Below the pieces are notes generated by a model. It ran no database searches, was not told the DNA's origin, and saw nothing but the letters and a program-made list of their open reading frames with translations. A DNA stretch of 64,000 nucleotides from Paenibacillus ginsengihumi DSM 21568 (GTDB lineage Bacteria; Bacillota; Bacilli; Paenibacillales; NBRC-103111): the NCBI RefSeq assembly GCF_000380965.1, contig NZ_KB905574.1, positions 1-64,000 on the forward strand, written 5' to 3'. This document shows positions 1 to 7,817 of the stretch, one piece after another; position 1 is the first letter of the stretch; every line of letters starts with the position of its first letter. The position numbers were made by a program, and so were the translations under genes.

Positions 1-270
1 GATTCCACAGATTCTTTAATATGGGGGCTCCGGCGCATTCGCTGTGATTTAATGCTTTGAATCTCGGTTTCTGCAACGCTGACATTGGAAGACCACCTAT
101 AATCTAGAAGATATACCTTGGAAATAAAGGTATCCTTCGCGATTATGGGGTCGATTTCGAAAAGTCAAGGGATTTTTTCAATGCTTTTTGAACATTTTTC
201 AACATTTATGACACGCTGAATGATTACCAGTTACTGGATTGAAGTGCATAGGTCATGTTGTTATATGTTG

Positions 271-299
271 TTGAAAATATTTGTCAATTGTGGTAAAAT
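271..299 (+). promoter_or_regulatory. SigA-type promoter of the marR gene
   Basis: TTGAAA (271-276) and TAAAAT (294-299) are separated by 17 bases in an AT-rich stretch, about 65 bases before the MarR start codon. This matches the housekeeping consensus well. Bases 1-270 upstream hold no convincing gene; they are AT-rich non-coding sequence. Confidence 0.6.
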
Positions 300-364
300 A
301 AAATTTAATTTTTGCTTTGGCGTATCCTGGTTACACGTATTTTAGTCGAAAGTGGGGGTATGCA

Positions 365-814
365 ATGTCGCTGAATGACACCGAGAGTTCGCAAGTTGGC
401 CCTTTGCTCAGACAATTGACCAAAATGTACCAAGGCTTAATGCTCAAAGATTTGAAAGATCTCGGCTTGACGCCTCCCCAAATGTTTACTTTGATGCAGG
501 TTATGCATGAGCCGAAAACGATCGGCGAAATTTCCCGCTCGATCCATTTGTCCTACAGCACGGTTTCCGGCATCATCGATCGTCTGGAACGGGAAGAGCT
601 GCTGGAGCGTGTCAGAGACGAAACGGACCGCCGGATCATCTGGATTCAGAAGACGAAGAAGTTCGACGAGAACAAGGAGAAGCTGTCTCTTCTTAAGGAA
701 TCGTTCTTCGAGCATCTGTTTGACGATTTGAGCGAGCAGGAGCTGAAGGAGATCGTCCGGGCTTTAAGAACGCTGGTCTGTCATTTGCAAGCAAAAATGG
801 TGGACGAGCAATAA
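365..814 (+). CDS. MarR family transcriptional regulator
   Basis: This is a 149-residue winged-helix repressor of the MarR family, which typically binds DNA as a dimer and loses affinity when small phenolic or toxic ligands bind. The winged helix covers about residues 36-92: a recognition helix around YSTVSGIIDRL, then the wing with the family-typical D-E-T-D-R-R turn. Flanking N- and C-terminal helices would form the dimer interface. The frame extends 16 codons upstream to a TTG, but ATG 365 is preceded by a purine-rich AGTGGGGG and is preferred. A multidrug efflux operon begins 680 bases downstream on the same strand, so control of that operon is a reasonable inference, but a terminator separates the two. 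Confidence 0.88.
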   Translation: MSLNDTESSQVGPLLRQLTKMYQGLMLKDLKDLGLTPPQMFTLMQVMHEPKTIGEISRSIHLSYSTVSGIIDRLEREELLERVRDETDRRIIWIQKTKKFDENKEKLSLLKESFFEHLFDDLSEQELKEIVRALRTLVCHLQAKMVDEQ

Positions 815-854
815 ATCTTTGATTCCGTCTGCAAGCGATATCGTACTCAATGAA

Positions 855-878
855 CCCGAGGGACTGCCTCGGGTTTTT
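855..878 (+). terminator. Intrinsic terminator after marR
   Basis: Perfect 7-bp stem CCCGAGG / CCTCGGG with a 5-base loop, followed by TTTTT. It ends the marR transcript and implies that the efflux operon has its own promoter. Confidence 0.85.
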
Positions 879-895
879 ATGTTGATATTCCGATT

Positions 896-985
896 GTTGT
901 ACAAATTCCAGAATTTCCCTTCCTCCTGCGCGAAGGTTGCGGAAAATGTTGCATTTTTTGCAGGATTCGCCGCCTTATCGCCGCT
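896..985 (+). repeat. Dispersed ATGTTGCATTTTTTGCAGGATT element, copy 1
   Basis: The block around ATGTTGCATTTTTTGCAGG recurs near 18504, 35099 and 41900 on this strand and inverted near 7702-7740. The shared part extends to a following GATT-GCCGCC segment and, in several copies, a preceding TTGTACAAA-type arm. The element lies in intergenic DNA each time. Confidence 0.7.
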
Positions 986-1070
986 AACTAACTTAATCCT
1001 TTAGTTTTCCGTATCAATTTTACCGAACATTCCATTTCTAAACGAATCTGTCCCGGAGCATCATGGTACC

Positions 1071-1132
1071 AAGAAAAACGACCGCTAGACCGCGGCCGCT
1101 CTTCCTTGAATGGACGCCGCAATGCTTTTCTT
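1071..1132 (+). repeat. AAGAAAAAC...CTTTTCTT intergenic element, copy 1
   Basis: About 62 bases bounded by an imperfect terminal inverted repeat (AAGAAAAAC / GCTTTTCTT), with an internal GACCGC-GCGGCC hairpin and the shared core CTTGAATGGACG. It matches elements at 7753-7816, 56857-56920 and 56977-57040. Confidence 0.65.
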
Positions 1133-1297
1133 ATATGCGCCGCAGGTCGTGTCCATCTTAACGCTCAGCCGCCTGTTTGCAAGCTTAAGGAAGCGTAAGC
1201 AAGCAGTATTTGGTTGGAAACGTTTTTTTGGAAGCTAACGGATCAATTTGCTTATTTTCAATACGAAATAATTATGATATATTTCATATATTAAAAT

Positions 1298-1324
1298 TTC
1301 GTTCACGAATATTTTAGTGACGAA
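1298..1324. promoter_or_regulatory. Inverted repeat upstream of the efflux operon, possible operator
   Basis: TTCGTTCAC (1298-1306) faces GTGACGAA (1317-1324) in an AT-rich region. An 11-base direct repeat ACGAAATAATT occurs at 1263-1273 and 1320-1330. MarR-family proteins bind such short palindromes, so this could be the operator of the upstream regulator. The remaining sequence between 1133 and 1492 shows no gene. Confidence 0.4.
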
Positions 1325-1492
1325 ATAATTTTAGAGATGAGATGATTCGGTTCGGCCGACCAGGTCCGGATCGGTCAAAAAGGGGGGGAGCACCTTATAT
1401 GACGAAGCCGATGACGGCGCTTGGCTGCTTTGGAACAAACTTAAGGGTGCGTGCAGTTTAAACATCGATCAGAAGAGGGTTGAGGGAAAAGG

Positions 1493-2152
1493 ATGAATCG
1501 TAAAGGCATATTGTATGCGATAGTGACCGCAGCGGTGATCGTCGGAGGGGCGATCGGGGGCTACTTCTGGTACGAAGGACAAAATTACATATCGACCGAA
1601 GACGCCAGGCTGGCCGGCGACATCTACAAGGTGATGCCGCGAATTACCGGCAAAGTAACCTCGCTGACGGTCAAGGAAGGCGAGCAGGTGCTTGCCGATC
1701 AAATTATCGGGCAGCAGGATACGAACAACTTGCCGACCAGCAATCTGGATCAGGCCGTGCTCAGGTCCCCGATCGACGGAACGGTGATCAAGACGCTGAT
1801 CAAAGCCGGGGAGATCGCTTCCCCGGGACAGACGGTCGCTATGGTCGTTAACAAGGAGCAATTATACGTATCGGCGAATATCGAGGAAACCGATATCCAT
1901 AAAGTCCGCGAGGGACAGACGGTCGACATCCGTGTGGATACGTTTCCCGGCAAGCTGCTGAAAGGCAAGGTTACGGAGATCGGCAAAGCGACGAACTCGA
2001 CCTTCTCGCTGCTCCCCGCAACGAATACGAGCGGCAATTTTACCAAAGTGACGCAGCGCATTCCGGTCAAAATCGCGATCGACGACCAGCAAGGGCTGGA
2101 TCTGTCGCCGGGAATGAGCACGGTCATCAAAATTCATCTCAAGGGCAATTGA
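1493..2152 (+). CDS. EmrA/HlyD-type membrane fusion protein (short)
   Basis: A 219-residue periplasmic-adaptor-type protein with one N-terminal membrane helix (about residues 7-27), a biotinyl/lipoyl-like half-motif near residues 44-60 and a second half after residue 80, then the beta-barrel region ending in a typical L-S-P-G-M segment. It is much shorter than EmrA (about 390 residues) because the long coiled-coil hairpin between the two lipoyl halves is missing. The gene opens the operon: a second fusion protein starts 19 bases after its stop, and the DHA2 exporter follows. A purine-rich GAGGGAAAAGG precedes ATG 1493. In Gram-positives such proteins usually assist a transporter in the cell envelope; the cargo is unknown. 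Confidence 0.85.
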   Translation: MNRKGILYAIVTAAVIVGGAIGGYFWYEGQNYISTEDARLAGDIYKVMPRITGKVTSLTVKEGEQVLADQIIGQQDTNNLPTSNLDQAVLRSPIDGTVIKTLIKAGEIASPGQTVAMVVNKEQLYVSANIEETDIHKVREGQTVDIRVDTFPGKLLKGKVTEIGKATNSTFSLLPATNTSGNFTKVTQRIPVKIAIDDQQGLDLSPGMSTVIKIHLKGN

Positions 2153-2171
2153 GAGGGGAGTCCATTCATCC

Positions 2172-3485
2172 ATGAAACACCCGTATACATTCATTAAACC
2201 GGCCGTGATTACCCTTGTTGCGGCCGTCGCTGTCTCCGGCTGCTCCGGTTCGCCTGAAGCCGGCGCTGCCGCTGGCGTGCCGGTCCAGGTCGTAAGGGTA
2301 GGGGGAGCCGTCTCCGGCGGATTAAGCGGCAAGATTATTCCCGAGCAGGAAGTGAAGATCGTCTCCAAGCTGTCTGGCAAGGTAGCCGCCGTATTGGTCG
2401 AGGAAGGCGCCCGCGTCAGCAAAGGCGACGTGCTTATCCAGCTGGAATCGGACGATTTCGCGCAGCAGGTCAAGCAGGCCGAATCGGCCGTCGCGGCCGC
2501 CCGGGCGAAGCTGGACGATGTGCGGGCAGGGGCTCGGCCGGAGGAAATCAAGGCGCTGGAAAGCTCGGTTACGGCGGCGCAGGGCGCTTATGAGCAGGCC
2601 ACGGCGGCGGTCGAGCAGGCCAAGGCGGGCCTGGAGCTGGCGACAAGCTCGTATAATCGGCTGAAAAACAAATATGACAGCAGCTCGAGCGTTACGGAAG
2701 AAGATCTCGACAAAGGCACACTGGAATACGAAAAGGCGAAGGCCGGTTACGAGCAAGCTCTGGCTGCCCAGAAGGGCGCTGCAGGGCAGCTGGAGGCCGC
2801 CAAGGCGAAGCTGGAACAGGCCAGAAGCGGAGCCACGGAGAACACGATCAAAGCGCTGGAGGCCGAGGTCAATCGCCTGAACGCCGCATTGGAGCTGGCG
2901 ACCAGCAATCTGACCAATGCGGCGATTACGGCGCCGGCCGACGGGGTGATCGTGAAGAAGAGCATCTCGCCCGGAGAGATGGCTCAGCCGGGCAGCCCGA
3001 TCCTTACGCTGGTCAATATGGATTCGGTCATGGTCGAACTGAGCGTTGCCGACAATCAGATATCGCAGATCAAGACGGGCTCCGCCGTCAGCGTGAAGGT
3101 GCATAACGTGCCGGATCAGACATTTGCAGGCACGGTCGTTTTCGTCAGCCCGGTTTCGAATCCGAACAGCAACACGTTCCCGGTTAAAGTGAAGGTCGAT
3201 AACAAGGACGGGCTGCTCTTCGCCGGAATGGTCGCCGAAGTGAGCCTGGACGGCGCCCAGGACGGCCGCCTGGAGCTGCCGAAGAGCGCTGTCGTTCAGA
3301 AGGACGGCAAGGAATTCGTATTTACGGTAGATAACGGTACGGCGCGCCTGGTGGAAGTCACCACGGAACCGAAGAACGAAAACTGGGTCTACGTGCAGGC
3401 GAACGGCAAGGTGAAGAGCAATGATCCGATTGTGGCGAACCCGAGCGATCAGCTGGCCGAAGGCACCAAGGTGACGGCCCGGTAG
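2172..3485 (+). CDS. HlyD/RND-type efflux membrane fusion lipoprotein
   Basis: A 437-residue adaptor with a lipoprotein signal whose lipobox V-S-G-C puts the lipidated cysteine at residue 24. It continues with a lipoyl half (about 55-90), a long Ala/Glu/Lys-rich coiled-coil hairpin (about 95-240), the second lipoyl half containing G-V-I-V-K-K, and a beta-barrel with membrane-proximal domain at the C-terminus. This is the full adaptor architecture that the preceding short protein lacks, so the two may form a mixed assembly with the exporter encoded next. The next start codon is only 12 bases after the stop. Full-length CDS with no sign of damage. Confidence 0.9.
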   Translation: MKHPYTFIKPAVITLVAAVAVSGCSGSPEAGAAAGVPVQVVRVGGAVSGGLSGKIIPEQEVKIVSKLSGKVAAVLVEEGARVSKGDVLIQLESDDFAQQVKQAESAVAAARAKLDDVRAGARPEEIKALESSVTAAQGAYEQATAAVEQAKAGLELATSSYNRLKNKYDSSSSVTEEDLDKGTLEYEKAKAGYEQALAAQKGAAGQLEAAKAKLEQARSGATENTIKALEAEVNRLNAALELATSNLTNAAITAPADGVIVKKSISPGEMAQPGSPILTLVNMDSVMVELSVADNQISQIKTGSAVSVKVHNVPDQTFAGTVVFVSPVSNPNSNTFPVKVKVDNKDGLLFAGMVAEVSLDGAQDGRLELPKSAVVQKDGKEFVFTVDNGTARLVEVTTEPKNENWVYVQANGKVKSNDPIVANPSDQLAEGTKVTAR

Positions 3486-3496
3486 GAGGTGCGGCA

Positions 3497-5095
3497 ATGT
3501 CAGTTGAAGCGGCGGTTAGCAAGCAGAAGCCGGAAGCCGGCGGCGGGATGTGGCTGGGACTCATCGCGATCATTCTCGGCACGTTCGTCTCCGTATTGAA
3601 CAACAGTCTGATGAACGTGGCGATGATGAAGTTCATCGCGGTGTTCGGTTCGGACATCAACACGATGCAGTGGGTTATTACCGGATATACGATGGCCTCG
3701 GCGATGGTCATCCCGATGAGCGGCTTTCTTGGGGCGCGCTTCGGCAATAAGACAGTCTTTATATATTCCGTCGCCGGCTTTACGATCGGCTCCATCTTAT
3801 GCGGGTTCGCCTGGAGCGATATGACCTTGATTGCTTTTCGCATCGTCCAAGGCTTGGCCGGCGGATTCATTATGCCTGTCGGCATGGCGATTGTTTATTC
3901 GTCTTTTCCCAAGGAGAAGGTAGGAGCAGCGATCGGGCTGTGGGGGGTTGCGGCTATGGTCGCCCCGGCGCTCGGCCCGACGTTCGGCGGCTATTTGATT
4001 CAATATTACAGCTGGCGGCTGCTGTTCTTTATCAATATCCCGATCGGCATTCTGGCGGTCATCATCGGCAAATTCCTGCTCAAGGAATCGCCCAAGCAAG
4101 TGGGGCTGAAATTCGATACGCCGGGAGCGGTCTTGTCCATGATCTTCTTCGGCACGCTGCTGCTGGCGCTGAGCAAAGGGCAGAGCGAGGGCTGGACATC
4201 GCTGTTCATTATCAGCCTTCTGTTCATCGCCTTCTTCAGCCTGCTGCTGCTTATTTGGGTGGAGAGTGGCAGCAAGGAGCCGGTGCTCGATCTGAAAATA
4301 TTCGCGAACGTCAAGTTCACGATCAGCGTCATCGCCGGCAGTCTGGTCATGATGGCGATGATGGGCGGCACCTTCCTGGCTCCGCTCTATCTGCAGAACA
4401 TTCAGGGGCTCAGCGCCTATGATACGGGATTGCTCATGATGCCGCAGTCGATTGCCATGGCGCTTATGATGCCGATGAGCGGGAAGCTGGCGGAGAAGCT
4501 CGGCATCGTTCCGCTAAGCATGATCGGTTTAACGATCCTTGGCGTGACGACCGTGGATCTGCATCAGCTGACGGCCGATACCTCGCATCAGTGGTTCAAC
4601 ACGATTTTGACGATTCGCGGGATCGGTATCGGATTGTGCATGATGCCGCTCATGACGGCAGGGATGAATGCCGTGCTGCCGGAGCAGGTCGGCAATGCGT
4701 CGTCATTGTCCAACGTGTGCCGCCAGGTCGCCGGATCGCTCGGGATCGCTATCTTCACAGCCATTATGAGCAACCGGCAAGTCGTGCATTTCCAGCATAT
4801 TGCCGAGAGCGTCACCGTTGATTCCGTCGTTGCGAATGATACGATCCAGCTTCTGTCGGGGGCCATCGCTTCGCAAGGAGTCGATGCGGCGACCGCTGCC
4901 GGATCGGCGTCCTCTTATTTGGCAGGGATGATGCAGCTGGAAGCGATGGTTCGCTCCATTGCGGATACATTTTTCATTTCGGCGATTCCCGCCTTCGTAT
5001 GCATTCCGTTCGTTTTTCTCTTCAGGGAGAAAAAAGCGCCGGCAGCAAGCCGGCCGGGCGCGGCAAGCGCTGCGACGGAGGAGCTTGGCGGGTAG
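3497..5095 (+). CDS. DHA2 family MFS multidrug exporter (EmrB/QacA type)
   Basis: A 532-residue integral membrane protein with about 14 hydrophobic segments, as expected for proton-driven drug:H+ antiporter family 2. The first loop carries G-F-L-G-A-R-F-G-N-K, the conserved motif A between helices 2 and 3, and helix 5 contains the exporter motif C-like A-L-G-P-T-F-G-G. An excellent GGAGGTG site lies 7 bases before ATG 3497. Together with the two adaptors upstream it forms an EmrAB-like export unit, probably for lipophilic compounds, perhaps regulated by the MarR protein. The C-terminus is soluble and Ala-rich. Confidence 0.92.
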   Translation: MSVEAAVSKQKPEAGGGMWLGLIAIILGTFVSVLNNSLMNVAMMKFIAVFGSDINTMQWVITGYTMASAMVIPMSGFLGARFGNKTVFIYSVAGFTIGSILCGFAWSDMTLIAFRIVQGLAGGFIMPVGMAIVYSSFPKEKVGAAIGLWGVAAMVAPALGPTFGGYLIQYYSWRLLFFINIPIGILAVIIGKFLLKESPKQVGLKFDTPGAVLSMIFFGTLLLALSKGQSEGWTSLFIISLLFIAFFSLLLLIWVESGSKEPVLDLKIFANVKFTISVIAGSLVMMAMMGGTFLAPLYLQNIQGLSAYDTGLLMMPQSIAMALMMPMSGKLAEKLGIVPLSMIGLTILGVTTVDLHQLTADTSHQWFNTILTIRGIGIGLCMMPLMTAGMNAVLPEQVGNASSLSNVCRQVAGSLGIAIFTAIMSNRQVVHFQHIAESVTVDSVVANDTIQLLSGAIASQGVDAATAAGSASSYLAGMMQLEAMVRSIADTFFISAIPAFVCIPFVFLFREKKAPAASRPGAASAATEELGG

Positions 5096-5143
5096 CTTGC
5101 GCTCGAACCCAATACTTTGGAAGCACTCGGAAGGATGACAACG

Positions 5144-7480
5144 ATGAACAAAAATATGCGAATTTTATTGACCGCAGCGATGGCCTGCGCGATTGGCAGC
5201 TCCGTCGCTTTCGGCCAAAGCGGCGGGAAGAGCTCGGCGGACTTCGACGACTTGGGCCATCTAAGCGAAGCGGTAAAGGCGAAATACGATGCGATGATCG
5301 CAGCCGGCATCTTCGACGGCGTCGGAGAGCGCACGTTCGGGCCCAACGAGAAGATGAACCGGGCGCAATTCGCCAAGGCTGCGGCCCTTGTTTTCGGACT
5401 GAAGCCGGATATGTCGCTCACGACATCCCGCTTCGCCGATGTAAGAGCGGACGATCCGGCGAACGGCTATGCGCTGCCGTATATCGAAGCGCTCCGGAGC
5501 GCCGGCCTGACCGACGGCACCGGCCCGAACGCCTACAATCCGGCCGGCGAGGTGACCAAGGAGCAGCTGGCTGCTTTCCTGATCCGCGGTCTGCACCGGG
5601 AGGCGGATGCGCAAACGGTGCAGGGCGTCTCGGACGGCACCGTATCCGATTGGGCCGCCGGCTATGCGGCGCTTGCTCTGCAGCTGAACCTGATGGAGAA
5701 CAAGGCGGACGGCACCTTCGGCGGACGGGATGCGGCGACCCGCGACCTGCTGGTCACCTCGTCATATGAAGCGAAGCAGCAGATTGCCGCGCAGGATAAC
5801 GGCGGGCAGGCAAGCCTCCTGGCGCAGCCGAGCCCGACTTATGCGATAACGAATGCGGTGCAGGCGCAGATCAAGAGCGTGCTGCAGGAGAAGACCGCGG
5901 AAGGCTGGCGGCTTGCGGCTGTCGTGAAGCTGTACAATGCCTCGGACGAAGCGATCCGCCTTCCCGACTATGAGCTGCGCCTCAAGACGGCGGACGGCAC
6001 GTCATACACGCTGCAGGCCAGCGCTGTCAATGCGACATCCATTCCCGCTCGCGGCAATGTGGAACTAAGCTATATGGCCGAGCCGGACACGAAGCAGGAT
6101 ATTCAGGCCGCACGGCTGCAATGGGTTCACGTCAACGAGAAAGTGTATCCGAAGCAGGAAACCGTCCTGGCGGATGCGCCGGTTGACGGGCTCGTATGGA
6201 ACGGCCAGGATGCGGTCATTCGCGATGCGGCGTATTTGGGGCAATGGGGCGATTCGTTCGCCATTCCCGGGGTCACATCGAATCTGATCTATTCCGCAGC
6301 GAAGCTGTCCAGGCAGCATACGGGCCAATCGCCCACCTATGTTGTGCAGCTGCAAGTAGACAACCGCGGGAGCTATGCGGAGACCGTGCCTGATTTTACA
6401 TTGGGCGGAAAAGCGGAAGGACGAACCTATATCGGTCAAAAAATCGGGCAGGAGCCCGTCACCGTCAATCCGGGAGAGCAAAAATACGTAAGCTATTCCG
6501 TGACCGCCGAGCCAGGCGTGGAACTGAGCGCCTTCTACGTCCTGACGCCCGAGAGCTTCCTGAAGCGGGGGCAGACGACGCCGCTGCGCTATTATACGGG
6601 GCGGATCGGGTTCGCGCTGCCGGCCGGCGGCTCGACCTCCAATGCGGCCCTGGCATACCAGATGGGAACGCCGATCGAGGTTGACCGCCTCAGCCGGGCT
6701 ATCAATCCGCAACTGCAGGTGGCGCTGCAGGAGCTGGAATGGTTCGAGAATGACGGACAGAGCTACAAGACGGCGGTTGCCAAGCTGAAATTTACGAACC
6801 GCGGAACTAATCCGATCGCTGTGCCGCAGCTCGGGGCGGAGCTCGTCGCGCCCGGCGGCGCCGTCTACAGCGGGACGCAGCAGGCCGGCGCCGCCAGCAG
6901 CGTCTCTCCCGGGATGGGCGTCGTCAGCGTCGTCACCTTCACCGTGCCTTTGTCGGAAACGTCGGAACGTTACACGCTTCGTTTGCTGGATCAGCCCAGT
7001 CAGTCGCCGACCCAACCGGCACAAGCGCCGGCGCAGGCGGCTCAAGCGCCAATTGCCGAAGTTGCCGCAACGATAACAGCGGAAGATTCGATCGGCAATA
7101 CGTTCTCCTTCTATCCTTATACAATGAAGCTCAGCAGCTACAGCCTGACCAATTCAGCGGCGAAGAACGCGATGACCGGCATTTACGTGTACAGCTACAA
7201 GCTGGAGATGAGCGTCGATCTGCAAACGACGGACGAGGTGGCGGTCGATCCGGCTACGCCGAAGCTGCTGCTGCAGCTGGAGGGAGACGACGGCAAGCGG
7301 CTTGGCTCCAAGACGTATTCGCTCGCCGGCGACAACCGGATCATGAACGGCGTGCAGACGGTCATATTCGATAGCGTGGACGACGAATTCCATTCCAATG
7401 TATCGGTCAAAGTTTACGAGCTGGTCGGCACTCCGTACGGCGATGCCCGCCGTCTGCTGGCCGACCTGAAAAGGCAGTAG
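5144..7480 (+). CDS. S-layer homology (SLH) domain exoprotein
   Basis: A 778-residue secreted protein. Residues 1-25 form a Sec signal peptide ending in an A-F-G-Q cleavage region. Three SLH repeats follow (about 35-85, 95-150 and 160-210), which in this family bind pyruvylated secondary cell-wall polymer and anchor the protein outside the membrane. The remaining ~550 residues are beta-rich with no enzyme motif that I recognise. They contain two copies of a segment like F-T-N-R-G-T-N-P-I and a Pro/Gln/Ala-rich linker near residue 620. ATG 5144 is chosen because GGAAGG lies 9 bases upstream. It sits 48 bases after the exporter, so co-transcription with the efflux genes is likely, which is unusual for a surface protein. 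Confidence 0.85.
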   Translation: MNKNMRILLTAAMACAIGSSVAFGQSGGKSSADFDDLGHLSEAVKAKYDAMIAAGIFDGVGERTFGPNEKMNRAQFAKAAALVFGLKPDMSLTTSRFADVRADDPANGYALPYIEALRSAGLTDGTGPNAYNPAGEVTKEQLAAFLIRGLHREADAQTVQGVSDGTVSDWAAGYAALALQLNLMENKADGTFGGRDAATRDLLVTSSYEAKQQIAAQDNGGQASLLAQPSPTYAITNAVQAQIKSVLQEKTAEGWRLAAVVKLYNASDEAIRLPDYELRLKTADGTSYTLQASAVNATSIPARGNVELSYMAEPDTKQDIQAARLQWVHVNEKVYPKQETVLADAPVDGLVWNGQDAVIRDAAYLGQWGDSFAIPGVTSNLIYSAAKLSRQHTGQSPTYVVQLQVDNRGSYAETVPDFTLGGKAEGRTYIGQKIGQEPVTVNPGEQKYVSYSVTAEPGVELSAFYVLTPESFLKRGQTTPLRYYTGRIGFALPAGGSTSNAALAYQMGTPIEVDRLSRAINPQLQVALQELEWFENDGQSYKTAVAKLKFTNRGTNPIAVPQLGAELVAPGGAVYSGTQQAGAASSVSPGMGVVSVVTFTVPLSETSERYTLRLLDQPSQSPTQPAQAPAQAAQAPIAEVAATITAEDSIGNTFSFYPYTMKLSSYSLTNSAAKNAMTGIYVYSYKLEMSVDLQTTDEVAVDPATPKLLLQLEGDDGKRLGSKTYSLAGDNRIMNGVQTVIFDSVDDEFHSNVSVKVYELVGTPYGDARRLLADLKRQ

Positions 7481-7506
7481 CGACAAACAGTAACGGCCGT
7501 TTGCCG

Positions 7507-7570
7507 GAAGCCTTCCCGAAGAAGCATGGAAGCGATGAGCGATCATTTTCAGAGGAAGGCTTCTTTTTTC
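7507..7570 (+). terminator. Long-loop terminator after the SLH gene
   Basis: GAAGCCTTCC (7507-7516) pairs perfectly with GGAAGGCTTC (7554-7563), followed by TTTTTT. The loop is 37 bases long, which is unusual but compatible with an intrinsic terminator. Confidence 0.65.
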
Positions 7571-7610
7571 TATGGCGCCTATGCTTGGAACCCAACGAGG
7601 ATCGAAAAGA

Positions 7611-7658
7611 AAATGCAGGCTGCAAGGGCGGGATTCCCGCTGCAGCCTGCACTTTTCT
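7611..7658. terminator. Bidirectional terminator between convergent genes
   Basis: TGCAGGCTGCA (7614-7624) and TGCAGCCTGCA (7641-7651) form an 11-bp perfect stem that extends inward with GGGCGGG/CCCGC. An A-rich run precedes the stem and TTTTCTT follows it, so it can stop transcription from both sides. Confidence 0.75.
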
Positions 7659-7694
7659 TAGAGCGCTGCCTCTCCGGGCACACCCGGGCAAATA

Positions 7695-7816
7695 GGCGGC
7701 ATATCCTGCAAAAAATGCACAAAATACAACATTCGCTGAAAACGGACAGCACAAGAAAAACGACCGCGTTTTAGCGGTCGTTCATCTTTAGAACGGCGTC
7801 AATAGACGTTTCCCTG
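7695..7816. repeat. Two intergenic repeat elements side by side
   Basis: Bases 7695-7740 are an inverted copy of the ATGTTGCATTTTTTGCAGGAT family. Bases 7753-7816 are copy 2 of the AAGAAAAAC element, with a perfect GACCGC/GCGGTC hairpin, the core G-A-A-C-G-G-C-G-T-C and a right end GTTTCCCTG that has drifted from GTTTTTCTT. Confidence 0.6.
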
Positions 7817-7817
7817 A

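Noticed and set aside
2322-3497. Long minus-strand frame (391 codons) opposite the lipoprotein adaptor gene
   Set aside because: It is antisense to a clear HlyD-type gene, rich in Arg/His/Leu as expected of a shadow frame in GC-rich DNA, and has no ribosome site.
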